Source: Salinispirillum sp049115955
Lineage (GTDB): Bacteria; Pseudomonadota; Gammaproteobacteria; Pseudomonadales; Natronospirillaceae
Length of the DNA stretch: 64,000 nucleotides
NCBI GenBank assembly: GCA_049115955.1
Contig: JAGDZJ010000005.1
Location: 124,001-188,000, forward strand
Reading direction: 5' to 3'
The translations under genes and the position numbers were made by a program. This document shows, one piece after another, positions 18,314 through 27,248 of this stretch (its first letter is position 1; every line of letters begins with the position of its first letter). The notes under the pieces were generated by a model. That model saw only the letters and a list, made by a program, of their open reading frames with translations. It ran no database searches and was not told the origin of the DNA.

Positions 18314-18592
18314 TTAATCTTTTGGGGCTTGCTCCGTTGCCCGCGCCTCTTCATCACGCTTGCGCCCGTAGAATAAGCGCGCGGCCGTCATGGCAATCAT
18401 CAGCACAAACAGACCCATCACGCGGGCCCAGTCGATCTCGCCAAAGCCCAGAAAAACAATGCCGGTACAGGCCATAAACACCACAAGGGTCCACGAATAC
18501 GCCGTGAATCGATTAAAATGCCACCAACGTGTCCAGAGTGCCGGTGTGGCAATGAGTATCAGCAATAGTACGCCGTAACTGAAGATGATCAC
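18314..18592 (-). CDS. Small three-helix membrane protein
   Basis: A 92-residue inner-membrane protein of unknown function. Three hydrophobic segments are visible: about 1-20, 32-51 and 57-75, followed by a charged cytoplasmic tail (GRKRDEEARATEQ). It converges on the helicase gene with a gap of seven bases. The 243 bases between it and the desaturase gene hold no further gene. Confidence 0.6.
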   Translation of the reverse strand: MIIFSYGVLLLILIATPALWTRWWHFNRFTAYSWTLVVFMACTGIVFLGFGEIDWARVMGLFVLMIAMTAARLFYGRKRDEEARATEQAPKD

Positions 18593-18835
18593 CGTAAAAC
18601 CCCATGCGTTTGTGACGAGGCCGCAACGGTAGCAAATTTACGTTCTCGGGAGAAGCGCCGAACGCCGATCTACGATCTCGTCCAGAGACCCTATCCTGCA
18701 AGGGTTGTAGCTGAACACCCGCAACAAACCACGCTAGACCTTAGTCGGAAAGCCCGCTCAGTCATACGATTGTCATGGTTTTTCTGGTATCGATCAGTAA
18801 AATCAGCCACCTGACATAAGAAAGAAAATGCTCAT

Positions 18836-19846
18836 ATGACCACAACCGATTACCGCCAAATAGCCAAACAGGTGCGCGCGTACGCTCAGGCCCGCACCGG
18901 TCGCGCTTGGCTAGAAGTGATTTTCACCGTCGTTCCCTTCATCGTCATTTTTGCCGCTGCTGCTGCACTCTGGCAAAGTTACCCTGTCGTCAGTGTCGTA
19001 TTGACCGTCCCCGCCGCCTTCTTCATGGTGCGCATCTTTTTGGTTCAGCACGATCTCGGCCACGGCTCTTTTTTTCGCAACAAGACACTGAACAAGTGGG
19101 TTGGTAAGGCATTAGGTGTTACCACCGGCATTCCTTACAGCTATTGGAAACGCACGCACGCCATGCATCACGCCAGCACCGGCAACCTTGACAAGCGAGG
19201 TGCGGGGGATGTCACAACGTGGACGGTGGACGAATACCGAGAAGCCGGTTTCTGGGGCCGCTTGGGGTACCGCTTCTATCGCAATCCGTTGGTCATCATT
19301 GTACTGGGGCCCGCTTTCTTGTTACTTAAAATGCGCTTACCCTTTGGCCACCCGACGCCGTTCAAAGAAAACTGGCGCAGCATCCTCAGCAACAACGTTG
19401 TGTTAGCGGCCATTGTGATTTTGCTCGGTACTTTTCTGGGTTTCGGCTTCGTCGCAGCGGTGTATTGCTTAACACTGTATCTCGCCATGATGATCGGCAT
19501 CTGGCTGTTCTACGTGCAGCACCAATTTGAAGACGCCTATTGGGCGCCACAAGAGACGTGGAATTACCACCAGGCGGCGATCGAAGGCAGCAGCCAACTG
19601 GCCATGCCCGGCTTTATGAATTGGTTAACGGCCAACATCGGCTTGCACCACATTCACCACCTAGACAGCAAAGTGCCCTTTTACCGCCTTAAAGAAGTGG
19701 TGCGCGGCATCCCGGACTTAGAAGCGGTGAATAAGATTTCATGGTTGCGTACGCCACGCCTACTGACCCTGACGTTGTACGACGAAGCGCGTCAACGCAT
19801 GGTAACCTTCCGTGAAGCACGACGCGGCCATGCGACGAAGCAATAA
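18836..19846 (+). CDS. Membrane fatty acid desaturase
   Basis: A 336-residue integral membrane diiron enzyme that introduces a double bond into acyl chains. The three histidine boxes are present: HDLGHGS (about 79), HAMHH (about 105) and HHIHH (about 273), with four membrane segments between them (about 28-68 and 182-216). This matches the DesA/omega-type family of bacterial acyl-lipid desaturases; substrate position cannot be predicted. The ATG is poorly preceded by a GAAAG stretch. A clear terminator follows, so it is monocistronic. Confidence 0.88.
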   Translation: MTTTDYRQIAKQVRAYAQARTGRAWLEVIFTVVPFIVIFAAAAALWQSYPVVSVVLTVPAAFFMVRIFLVQHDLGHGSFFRNKTLNKWVGKALGVTTGIPYSYWKRTHAMHHASTGNLDKRGAGDVTTWTVDEYREAGFWGRLGYRFYRNPLVIIVLGPAFLLLKMRLPFGHPTPFKENWRSILSNNVVLAAIVILLGTFLGFGFVAAVYCLTLYLAMMIGIWLFYVQHQFEDAYWAPQETWNYHQAAIEGSSQLAMPGFMNWLTANIGLHHIHHLDSKVPFYRLKEVVRGIPDLEAVNKISWLRTPRLLTLTLYDEARQRMVTFREARRGHATKQ

Positions 19847-19866
19847 GTTCGCGCATCGTCATTAGA

Positions 19867-19886
19867 GGGCCAACCGGCCCTTTTTT
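19867..19886 (+). terminator. Rho-independent terminator of the desaturase gene
   Basis: GGGCC-AACC-GGCCC followed directly by six T residues, 20 bases after the stop codon. Confidence 0.85.
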
Positions 19887-19979
19887 GTTTCCTGACATTT
19901 TGTAACCCAATCACAACAGTCTAATACGCTTCGCTGCACTAAGCTCAAAGGACGAGTTCATGTGATGGGAGACGTCACC

Positions 19980-20396
19980 ATGCAATGCCAAAATGTACTC
20001 TTGGTGTGTTCACAGCCCGTTGTGCGGCGACAGATTGAATCTGCCTTGCACATGGGCATGCCCAACACCGTGCTGTATGAAGCGACGGACTGTGAAGGGG
20101 CGGAAAGACTGGCGGAATACCACGACATAGACGTCATGATCATCGCCCTGGATATGGGCATCGCTCCCTCGATGGAAGCATTGGCGATTTTGCGCAAACT
20201 GCATCCGCAGTCAGAAATGATTGGTTTAACCTTAAGTCGGCTTACGGCAGATCAGCGCCAAGGTCTCAAGTTGCTCGACATTCGCGCGGTACCCTTATCG
20301 CGCTTAGCAACCACCTTATTGCAACCGACCACAGAGCAGGTCGCCATACCCGGCAGCTTACTGGATTTTGACCGCACACACCGCCCGGTATTTTAG
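19980..20396 (+). CDS. Degenerate receiver-domain protein
   Basis: A 138-residue single-domain protein that folds like a response-regulator receiver by pattern (VLLVCSQPVVRRQIESAL at the start, IDVMIIALDMG at the third strand, EMIGLTLS at the fourth) but has lost the usual chemistry. The acidic pair is replaced by Cys-Ser, the phospho-acceptor position appears to be Ala, and the conserved Lys is replaced by a Leu-Ser pair. It is therefore probably a phosphorylation-independent pseudo-receiver. ATG 19980 is preferred over 19965 and GTG 19962 because GGGAG is eight bases upstream. No kinase gene is adjacent. Confidence 0.55.
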   Translation: MQCQNVLLVCSQPVVRRQIESALHMGMPNTVLYEATDCEGAERLAEYHDIDVMIIALDMGIAPSMEALAILRKLHPQSEMIGLTLSRLTADQRQGLKLLDIRAVPLSRLATTLLQPTTEQVAIPGSLLDFDRTHRPVF

Positions 20397-20400
20397 ACCC

Positions 20401-20778
20401 TTAATGCTCCGCTTCTAGACGCTGGCGCTGCTCTTGAGCGCGCCGAAGCGCTTCTGCTTGCTGCTGATGTGCTTGTTCCAATTCGTGATACGCCCTTTGC
20501 AATTCCGTCAACTCAGAACGTAACAGTGTTACGGCTTCTTGGGTCATCTCTGCCCCATCCACCTGAGCTTGAATCAATGCGGTGAGGCGGCGCATGTCGT
20601 CGCGCAAGGCGCTTTGGCGCTGTTCATCCGTCGTTGCAACCTGTTCTACGGATGGCACGGCACGCGCACCCACAACATAACCGACCGCATAGCCCAGCAA
20701 CAGTAAGCCTGAAACCACCAGCGTGATGATCGCAAATTGTAATTGATGCGGCGGCAAGCGCCTTTTCAGCCAGTCCAT
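20401..20778 (-). CDS. Single-helix membrane protein with C-terminal coiled coil
   Basis: 125 residues from ATG 20778. One membrane helix (about 17-40, FAIITLVVSGLLLLGYAVGY) is followed by a long heptad-rich coiled coil (about 55-125) rich in Gln, Glu and Arg. This is the general plan of small cell-envelope or division-associated proteins, but I do not recognise the family. Convergent with the pseudo-receiver gene, with a four-base gap. Confidence 0.6.
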   Translation of the reverse strand: MDWLKRRLPPHQLQFAIITLVVSGLLLLGYAVGYVVGARAVPSVEQVATTDEQRQSALRDDMRRLTALIQAQVDGAEMTQEAVTLLRSELTELQRAYHELEQAHQQQAEALRRAQEQRQRLEAEH

Positions 20779-20880
20779 GGCGGGCGATTCTAGCACGGTG
20801 GAGCACGCGGGCGTCTGTCAGCGCTGGGTAATTCTTTCCAGTGTGGTATGCTTCGGACAAAATGGGCTGAGGAACCAACC

Positions 20881-21423
20881 ATGCGTATAGTGGCCTTATT
20901 GGCGTTGATACTGGCCATGCCTGCACAGGCGGTGGAAATTCGTTTTGATCCTTATCGTCTCTGGCAAGGACTGGAGGCCTACTTCGACGAAGGCCCCGTC
21001 ATGTTTGATGTTGCCGTGGACGTACCACGCAATGACGCGATGATCGGCCCGCAATACAATTTCTACACCAATGATTCAGCGACGCTGCATTTGTTAGGTA
21101 TTCACTGGAACCGCATGCAAGAGCGCGAGAGCGGATTCTATTGGGGCACCAGTGTGAATTGGGTACAAATCGTACCTGTGGACGGGGCTGAACTGGCTGA
21201 CGCTTGCCGTCCTTTGATTCCGGTTAACGTGAGTGGCCGCTGGGGTTACCGTTGGCAGGTGAACCCCGTGTTTAACGCACAGCTAGGCCTCCAGGTAAAT
21301 ACCGGACAGGTTACCCAGCGCCAAGGCGAGCAGTGTGCGGACGACGGCACCGAGCTGGATTTGGGTGTGGTGCAGAATTTCGTTGATCCACGACTCGATT
21401 TTAAATTCTCCTTCCGGCTGTAG
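20881..21423 (+). CDS. Exported protein of unknown function, possible outer-membrane barrel
   Basis: 180 residues from ATG 20881, which begins a clean signal peptide (MRIVALLALILAMPAQAVE). The mature part has alternating aromatic/polar strands (QYNFYTNDSATLHLLGIHW, GFYWGTSVNWVQI, GRWGYRWQVNPVFNAQLGL) and ends in FKFSFRL, patterns that suit a small beta-barrel or porin-like fold. Two cysteines (DACRP, EQCADD) may form a disulfide. Upstream of msrB in the same direction with 28 bases between them, so probably co-transcribed. Family not recognised. Confidence 0.6.
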   Translation: MRIVALLALILAMPAQAVEIRFDPYRLWQGLEAYFDEGPVMFDVAVDVPRNDAMIGPQYNFYTNDSATLHLLGIHWNRMQERESGFYWGTSVNWVQIVPVDGAELADACRPLIPVNVSGRWGYRWQVNPVFNAQLGLQVNTGQVTQRQGEQCADDGTELDLGVVQNFVDPRLDFKFSFRL

Positions 21424-21451
21424 GCTGGAGGAGCTTCGGAGAGATAAGAGC

Positions 21452-21853
21452 ATGGCTGACATAAAGAAAAGCGACGCTGAATGGCAGGCGCAACTGACGC
21501 CAGAGCAATACCGTGTCACACGCCAAGCAGGCACCGAGCGCCCGTTCACTGGCGCCTACTGGGACACCTTCACACCGGGTCAGTACCACTGTATTTGCTG
21601 TGATGCCCCGTTGTTTGTGAACAGCCATAAATTCGATGCGGGCTGCGGCTGGCCGTCTTTTTCCGAAGTAATGGAAAGCGCCAATGTCACCCGGCACGAA
21701 GACAATAGCCACGGCATGGTGCGGGTCGAAGTACGTTGTGGCAATTGCGACGCTCACCTCGGGCATGTGTTTCCCGATGGTCCGACCGAGACCGGTCTGC
21801 GCTACTGCATCAATTCAGTCTCAATGAAGTTCTACCCCGACGACGCAAGCTGA
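21452..21853 (+). CDS. msrB: MsrB, peptide-methionine (R)-S-oxide reductase
   Basis: Repairs methionine-R-sulfoxide in oxidised proteins. 133 residues, the normal length. Zinc ligands are visible as CICC and CGNC; the catalytic selenocysteine-equivalent Cys lies in LRYCINSVS, and the substrate pocket in CGWPSF and GHVFPDGP. ATG 21452 has GGAGAG about eight bases upstream; the reading frame is open earlier but lacks a site. The last 22 bases overlap the 3' end of the opposite histidine kinase gene. Confidence 0.96.
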   Translation: MADIKKSDAEWQAQLTPEQYRVTRQAGTERPFTGAYWDTFTPGQYHCICCDAPLFVNSHKFDAGCGWPSFSEVMESANVTRHEDNSHGMVRVEVRCGNCDAHLGHVFPDGPTETGLRYCINSVSMKFYPDDAS

Positions 21854-23193
21854 ATACGCACCCGCAAACCAGGCCCGGTGTCGTGCAACGACAATTCCGC
21901 CTGATGGATATGCGTCACAGCCCTAACTAAGCTCAAGCCTAGGCCAAATCCTTCCGTCTGCCGATGCGCTTCGGCACGGAAGAAGCGCTCGAATACTTGC
22001 TCACGCTGTTCGGGTGCGATACCTGGCCCGTTGTCAATGATCTCAATCGTCGGTACCGGCGAAGCCTGCAGCCGTATGCTCACCTGACCACCCCTTGGCG
22101 TGTACTTCAAGGCGTTATCAAGCAGATTGCCGAGCGCTTGGAACCAGAGATCCGGGTCGCCTTGGGTAAACACATCACTACCGACCACACCAAACTGAAT
22201 ACCCTTGTCTTCCAACAAGGGCTCATAGAGTTCAGCGAGGTCCTGCACCAAAGCACGCAGATCAATACGGTCGCGCTTCAACTGCGCACTGCCCGCCTCC
22301 AAGCGACCGATACGCAGTAATGCGTTGAACATCACCATCATACGGTCCGCTTCCGCCATCACCTCATCCATGACCTCACCGTCCTGATCCTGTCGAATCA
22401 ATTCCAGTCGGGCGCGCAATCGAGCCAATGGCGTTTTCAAATCATGCGCAATGTTATCGGACACCTGTTGAATGCTGTGCATCAGTTGTTGAATACGGTC
22501 TAGCATCAAGTTGATGCTGAGCGCCAAGCGATCATAGTCATCGCGCCCGGTTTCCACCGGCACCCGTTTGTCCATATGCCCCGCAACGATATCGGCACAC
22601 AGGCGGTTGATGTCGTTCAAGCGCCGCACCGTGCGCCGCCCGAGCAAAATAGCGCCCGCCAAACTTAATAGCAGCGTCAGTACCAACCCGCTGATAATGG
22701 CTCCGCGCAATGCAGCATCAATGGCGTACAGGTAGTCCACGTTGCGGCCAAAACGCACCATTAAATTGGGTGGTAGGGCAATACGGCGCGTGATGAACAG
22801 GTGGCCGCCTTCTTCCATCAGCATCGCTGAAGAACCCTGACTAAAACCGGGTGGCCGGGCAACTGAAAACGAGTGCGGTTTGGGCCCCGTATAGACCTTG
22901 TCGTGGCCGTTACGCCGCTCCACTTCTAGAATCCAAAGGCGCTCTGAGCCCTGTTCGCTGTTGTAGGCGGGTAGGGGACGATCCGGGTCCAGTGGTTGCC
23001 GCTGATGAAACCGTTCTATGCGCACGACATCTTGATCAAGCTGGGCATGAATGCCTTCCCACAGCTGACTGCGAATATGCTGATACATAAATAGCATCAC
23101 AATGGCGAGGGTGAGCCAGGACAGCCCCAGATACAGCACCGTGATACGAAAACTGGAACTGCGCCAGAGTTTCTCAGGGGCTTTGGAAGACAT
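21832..23193 (-). CDS. OmpR-partner type sensor histidine kinase
   Basis: A 453-residue inner-membrane kinase. Two membrane helices (about 15-37 and 165-185) flank a periplasmic sensor of about 125 residues; a HAMP domain follows, then the H-box NIAHDLKTPLARL, N-box NLLDNALKYT, and G boxes NGPGIAP and GFGLGLSLV. It resembles the QseC/PmrB/CpxA group. Its start lies inside the last 20 bases of the upstream response regulator gene, so the pair is coupled. The signal sensed is unknown. Confidence 0.92.
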   Translation of the reverse strand: MSSKAPEKLWRSSSFRITVLYLGLSWLTLAIVMLFMYQHIRSQLWEGIHAQLDQDVVRIERFHQRQPLDPDRPLPAYNSEQGSERLWILEVERRNGHDKVYTGPKPHSFSVARPPGFSQGSSAMLMEEGGHLFITRRIALPPNLMVRFGRNVDYLYAIDAALRGAIISGLVLTLLLSLAGAILLGRRTVRRLNDINRLCADIVAGHMDKRVPVETGRDDYDRLALSINLMLDRIQQLMHSIQQVSDNIAHDLKTPLARLRARLELIRQDQDGEVMDEVMAEADRMMVMFNALLRIGRLEAGSAQLKRDRIDLRALVQDLAELYEPLLEDKGIQFGVVGSDVFTQGDPDLWFQALGNLLDNALKYTPRGGQVSIRLQASPVPTIEIIDNGPGIAPEQREQVFERFFRAEAHRQTEGFGLGLSLVRAVTHIHQAELSLHDTGPGLRVRIQLASSG

Positions 23194-23851
23194 AGCCCGC
23201 TCCCCGCACCGTTTGGATCAGACTGGTGTCTTGGCCCAGATCAATCTTTTGCCGCAACCGACTGATGTGTACATCAATGACATTGGTTTGCGGATCAAAA
23301 TGATAGTCCCACACGTTTTCTAGCAACATGGTGCGCGTCACCACTTGTCCGGCATGGCGCATCAAGTATTCCAACAAGCGGAACTCGCGTTGTTGCAGAT
23401 GAATTTTTTGCCCGGCACGAAAGGCTTGGCGGGTGCGCAGATCGAGTCGCAAGTCACCCAGCTCAATGGCTGTAACCGGTTCAGCACTTTGTTGGCCGCG
23501 GCGCAACAATGCTTCCACGCGCGCCTGCAGTTCTTCAAAGGCAAAGGGTTTGGCCAGATAGTCGTCGCTGCCCGCGCGCAAACCTTCCACGCGCTGTTCG
23601 ACTTCCCCTAAGGCACTGAGCACCAGTACCGGCGTCGCAAGATTAGACGCACGTAAGGTACGGACAATGGTCAAGCCATCCACCCCTGGTAACATTCGGT
23701 CCACGATGATCAGGTCGTGTGTTTCCGACACCGCCAGCATCAAGCCGTCTTTGCCGTTGTCACAACTGTCCACCACATAGCCTGCCTGCTCAAGGCCCTG
23801 ACAAACGAATTGTTTGAGTTGCTGATCGTCTTCGATCACCAGAATTTTCAT
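23174..23851 (-). CDS. OmpR/PhoB-type response regulator
   Basis: 225 residues from ATG 23851 (MKILVIEDDQQLKQF). Receiver domain with the acidic EDD, phospho-acceptor Asp in LIIVDRMLPGVDG, Thr/Ser in VLSALG and Lys in YLAKPF. The C-terminal winged helix includes LQQREFRLLEYLMRHAGQVV and VDVHISRLRQKID. First gene of a two-gene operon with the kinase. A longer reading frame up to 24004 was rejected since homologues start at the chosen Met. Target genes unknown. Confidence 0.94.
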   Translation of the reverse strand: MKILVIEDDQQLKQFVCQGLEQAGYVVDSCDNGKDGLMLAVSETHDLIIVDRMLPGVDGLTIVRTLRASNLATPVLVLSALGEVEQRVEGLRAGSDDYLAKPFAFEELQARVEALLRRGQQSAEPVTAIELGDLRLDLRTRQAFRAGQKIHLQQREFRLLEYLMRHAGQVVTRTMLLENVWDYHFDPQTNVIDVHISRLRQKIDLGQDTSLIQTVRGAGYVFQSP

Positions 23852-23936
23852 GCGCGCCTGCGATTGGGTGAAGAGGTTATAGAGTAGCACCAGCGGAGAG
23901 AATCGGTAATTACGATTCTGTAAGGGCGGTTGTCGC

Positions 23937-26267
23937 CTAGAGCAACGGTAATTGGGGGCCAGCCAGCGTTTGAAAATCCTGCCCCATGACATGTAACACG
24001 GCATCGGCGATGGGTGCTAACTGCTTGTCAAAATAGTGTTGATAGTTAATGGGCTGAGCACCATCGGCCGGCACCATCACACCGTGCAGTCCTTGCCGAT
24101 ACCGCACCCATCCTTGTGGCGGCTTACCAGTCAGCAATTCATAGCGGCGCGCCGCTTGCACATGCGGTGGGTTACTTTTGGCGTAGCTGGATACGGGGCG
24201 GCGCAAGCGCTTGCGGTACCAGAGTTCATCGTCCAATTCACCCGCAAACAGTTGCCGCACAAAACGTTGTAACACGGGCTGCAATGATCGGTCGTGAAAC
24301 AAGGCTTGGTAGAGTTCATGTTGAAAGCGCTGCGCCAGCGGTGTCCAGTCTGACCGCACCGCTTCCATGCCGCGAAACACCAGCTTTTCTTCGCCATTCG
24401 GCTCGACCACCAACCCGGCGTAGCGCTTTTTGGAGCCTTGCTCGGTGCCACGAATGGTGGGCATGTGAAAACGCTGATAACAGGTTTCGTACTCCAGTTC
24501 CAAACGGCTTTCTATGCCGAATTCGCGCTGTATTTCGTCCCGCCAAAAAGCGTTCAGCCCCACGGCCAATTCAGCGCCCAACGCATCGGGGTCGGTGACG
24601 CCATCGCGCACCCAGACGAATTGCGAGTCGGTGTCGCCGTAAATGACCGTTAAGCCTTGCGCTTCAAACCACGCTTTCGAGCGAATCATAATGTCGTGGC
24701 CGCGCCGGGTGATCGACGACGCCAAGCGAGGATCAAAAAAGCGACAAAGGTCGGAACCCAGCACGCCGTAAAAGGAGTTCATTAGAATCTTAATGGCTTG
24801 ACTCAGCGGGGCGTTCTTTTGCGCCTTGGCGACATCACGTGCGTCCCATAGCTGATCCAGCAAGGTCGGCAATATGGCCCCCTTGCGCATAAAGCGACCG
24901 CCTAGATAGCCCGGAATGGTGTTCTCTTCGGGTGCTTGCATACCTTCCCAAAGCGCCCACGGGTCTACCTGAAAAGTACGCATGATGCTCGGGTACAGGC
25001 TTTTGAAGTCGAGCACCAACACCTGTCGGTACAAGCCGGGCAACGAGTCCATCACGTAACCGCCGGGGCTGGCAGTATGCAGCGTCTGGCTGCCAACGTG
25101 CGGTGCCACATAACCCTTGCGATGCAGCCGTGGTAGATAGAGGTAATTGAATGCGGCAGCCGAACCACCCACGCGGTCGAGTGTGTGGCCGGTCATGCGG
25201 CTACGGGCCACGAGGAATTCCAGTAAGGCTTCCTGTTTGACGATGTCAGCCACCAAGTCGGCGTCGGTCAGGTTGTACCACAGTAAGTCGGTGTCCTGGG
25301 TCTGAAACCAGCGGTCGATGGTGTCGGTTTTGCTCTCGCCGCCCTTGTGTTCCATGGCCTTACCAGTGCCCATCAGACGATGCGCCACGGCGTCCAGGCT
25401 GAAGCTGTCGAACTGATACCCGGCGGCTCGCAGTGCTTCGATGCCGTCGACCACCATGCGCCCCGGCACGGTGAGGTAATGCTTTTCTTGCCGTTTGTGC
25501 CAGGTGGCTATGCGTTGCTGGCGACCCAAGGTAAACGGAATACCCCATTGGTCCGCGAGCCCGGATAACACATGCAAATCAAAACCGACCACGTGCCACC
25601 CGAGAATGACATCTATCTCTAAGGCTTCCCAATCATCAAAAAACCGTTGCAACAGAGCTTTCCCGTCACCACAGGGAATGATCTCGACATCGTTCAGCCG
25701 AGGGTCATCCGGCACGGTAGACCACGCCACATAAACACGTCGAATACCGACGCCTGACAATGCAATACTGTACAGTTCGGGCAGTTGATCAGGCACAAAG
25801 GGTGAGGTTTCAATGTCGAGCGATACCCAACGCAGACTTACATCAACTTCCGCCGGGCGCAGCCGCTTACCCTGTTCGTGGTGCTCCACTTCCACACCCG
25901 CCGTGATGAAACGCTCCATCAGGTAACGCTCGGCGGGCTGAATATCGTCTTCCTCCAGTCGAATGCCATGGCGCTCGGCTTTGCGCACCCAGCGCCGTTG
26001 CACCGACCAACCGGGCGAACGCACGGGGTGCACTTGCTCTCCGAGTACGGTCTTAAAAGACTCATCGCCCACCCGGCAGCCCAAAGGCAGAAGTGGGCGC
26101 AGCGTGGGTAAGTCCGTGGCACGCGCAAAACAGACGCTGTCTGCACCGGCTACTTCAACAGGCACAGCCGTCTGCCCGTCCGCTACCCAATAGCGCAGCA
26201 ATACACCGTCCACGCGGTCTTCGTGCTCGCGCATCAGCACCAAACCTTTTTGGTGTGTGTTTGTCAT
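23937..26267 (-). CDS. polB: DNA polymerase II (family B)
   Basis: SOS-associated replicative/translesion polymerase with 3'-5' proofreading. 776 residues from ATG 26267, close to the 783 of E. coli PolB. Exonuclease motifs: LDIETSPF and the VGFDLHVLSG region. Polymerase motif A LDFKSLYPSIMRTF, motif B KILMNSFYGVLG, motif C VIYGDTDSQFV with both catalytic Asp. All are intact. Divergent from the cyclic-nucleotide-binding gene. No LexA-type box was recognised in the short upstream gap. Confidence 0.97.
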   Translation of the reverse strand: MTNTHQKGLVLMREHEDRVDGVLLRYWVADGQTAVPVEVAGADSVCFARATDLPTLRPLLPLGCRVGDESFKTVLGEQVHPVRSPGWSVQRRWVRKAERHGIRLEEDDIQPAERYLMERFITAGVEVEHHEQGKRLRPAEVDVSLRWVSLDIETSPFVPDQLPELYSIALSGVGIRRVYVAWSTVPDDPRLNDVEIIPCGDGKALLQRFFDDWEALEIDVILGWHVVGFDLHVLSGLADQWGIPFTLGRQQRIATWHKRQEKHYLTVPGRMVVDGIEALRAAGYQFDSFSLDAVAHRLMGTGKAMEHKGGESKTDTIDRWFQTQDTDLLWYNLTDADLVADIVKQEALLEFLVARSRMTGHTLDRVGGSAAAFNYLYLPRLHRKGYVAPHVGSQTLHTASPGGYVMDSLPGLYRQVLVLDFKSLYPSIMRTFQVDPWALWEGMQAPEENTIPGYLGGRFMRKGAILPTLLDQLWDARDVAKAQKNAPLSQAIKILMNSFYGVLGSDLCRFFDPRLASSITRRGHDIMIRSKAWFEAQGLTVIYGDTDSQFVWVRDGVTDPDALGAELAVGLNAFWRDEIQREFGIESRLELEYETCYQRFHMPTIRGTEQGSKKRYAGLVVEPNGEEKLVFRGMEAVRSDWTPLAQRFQHELYQALFHDRSLQPVLQRFVRQLFAGELDDELWYRKRLRRPVSSYAKSNPPHVQAARRYELLTGKPPQGWVRYRQGLHGVMVPADGAQPINYQHYFDKQLAPIADAVLHVMGQDFQTLAGPQLPLL

Positions 26268-26353
26268 AATCTGAACTGGGTCATGCAATTATAACGCGAC
26301 TCCTGATACTCTGTTTCGCAGTAAAAATAAGACAATTCTTGCAAGGCGTAACC

Positions 26354-27148
26354 ATGTATTTACTGACTGGCAACAGCGACGTTTCATCTGCACTCACGCG
26401 TCGGATACGCCAATTGAGCCAGCTTTTATTTGCCGATTTACCGGCCCCCAGCGCCCGCATCACCCTGCAACCGGGCGACTCCCTAGACAGTGCTGCACCC
26501 GCTGACCACTGGTCTTTTTTAGACACCGGTGAAGTGCGCGGCATTCAGGCTCAACAGGGCATTGTGGAATACGAACCTGGCGATTTACTCTGCATGACAG
26601 GGGGCTATGCACTGCCCGATTTCCGCTATGTCGCGCAGCAAACCAGCACGCTAAACCTTTATCCAGTAGGTGATGCACTGCGGCATCTGCATCAGAGCAA
26701 GCAACGCGCCGCCCAATGGACGGCGTTTTTGCTAACGCACGTCAGCTTGTTGCAACAAACCATCACCGAAGGCCCGCAAGCCGCCCCGACCTCTGGCAGC
26801 GGTTTTCTACAGTTCGCGCCCGGCGAAGTCATGATCCGTGAAGGTGAACTGGCGGGCGAAGTCTACCATGTGGTGCAGGGCCATGCCGACGTCTATCGTG
26901 GAGAAACCAAGGTTGGAGAGGTGCTGCCGGGTGAGCTGTTTGGGGCAATGGCCATGTTGTGTGGTACGCCGCGCACAGCAACGGTGATTGCGCGCAGCGA
27001 TGTGCTGGTCGCCGCTGTACCGCAAGAAGATTTCCAGTCTCTGATCGGTCGCCACCCTGAAACGGCAGTGACCTTGATGGAAAACATGGCGCGTGCCATT
27101 AACGACCTTAATGACCGCCTAAGGGAGCATGAAACCGCGACGACCTAA
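26354..27148 (+). CDS. Cyclic-nucleotide-binding domain protein
   Basis: 264 residues from ATG 26354, which has AAGG eight bases ahead. The C-terminal half (about 145-255) is a cNMP-binding fold: FAPGEVMIREGELAGEVYHV, PGELFGAMAMLCGTPRTATV. The phosphate-binding cassette reads GELFGAMAMLCGTPRTATV, close to Crp-like FGELALLxxxPRTATV. No helix-turn-helix follows, so it is not a Crp-type regulator. The N-terminal half (about 1-140) looks like a second, diverged cupin-like copy (LQPGDSLDSAAPADHW, EYEPGDLLCMTGGY). The sponge-RNA-like region lies just downstream in the same direction. Confidence 0.75.
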   Translation: MYLLTGNSDVSSALTRRIRQLSQLLFADLPAPSARITLQPGDSLDSAAPADHWSFLDTGEVRGIQAQQGIVEYEPGDLLCMTGGYALPDFRYVAQQTSTLNLYPVGDALRHLHQSKQRAAQWTAFLLTHVSLLQQTITEGPQAAPTSGSGFLQFAPGEVMIREGELAGEVYHVVQGHADVYRGETKVGEVLPGELFGAMAMLCGTPRTATVIARSDVLVAAVPQEDFQSLIGRHPETAVTLMENMARAINDLNDRLREHETATT

Positions 27149-27176
27149 CGCTTTATGCACCCCTGCGCACAACCAC

Positions 27177-27243
27177 TATCGGCAATCTCTTACACACCTC
27201 TCCGACAATTGGCTCTGGTGGCACCGCGCCCCTCATTTATACT
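27177..27243 (+). promoter_or_regulatory. Possible GacA-type upstream element and -10 of the sponge RNA
   Basis: TATCGG-N6-CTTACA at 27177-27194 matches the right half (CTTACA) and the spacing of the TGTAAG-N6-CTTACA element bound by GacA/UvrY/VarA regulators; the left half matches at three of six bases. A TATACT -10 hexamer lies at 27238-27243, giving a start near 27249, about 60 bases from the element, a usual distance. Confidence 0.5.
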
Positions 27244-27248
27244 GCAAG

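Noticed and set aside
24116..24598. 160-codon plus-strand open frame inside polB
   Set aside because: Antisense to conserved DNA polymerase II sequence, including the region after motif C; no independent evidence.
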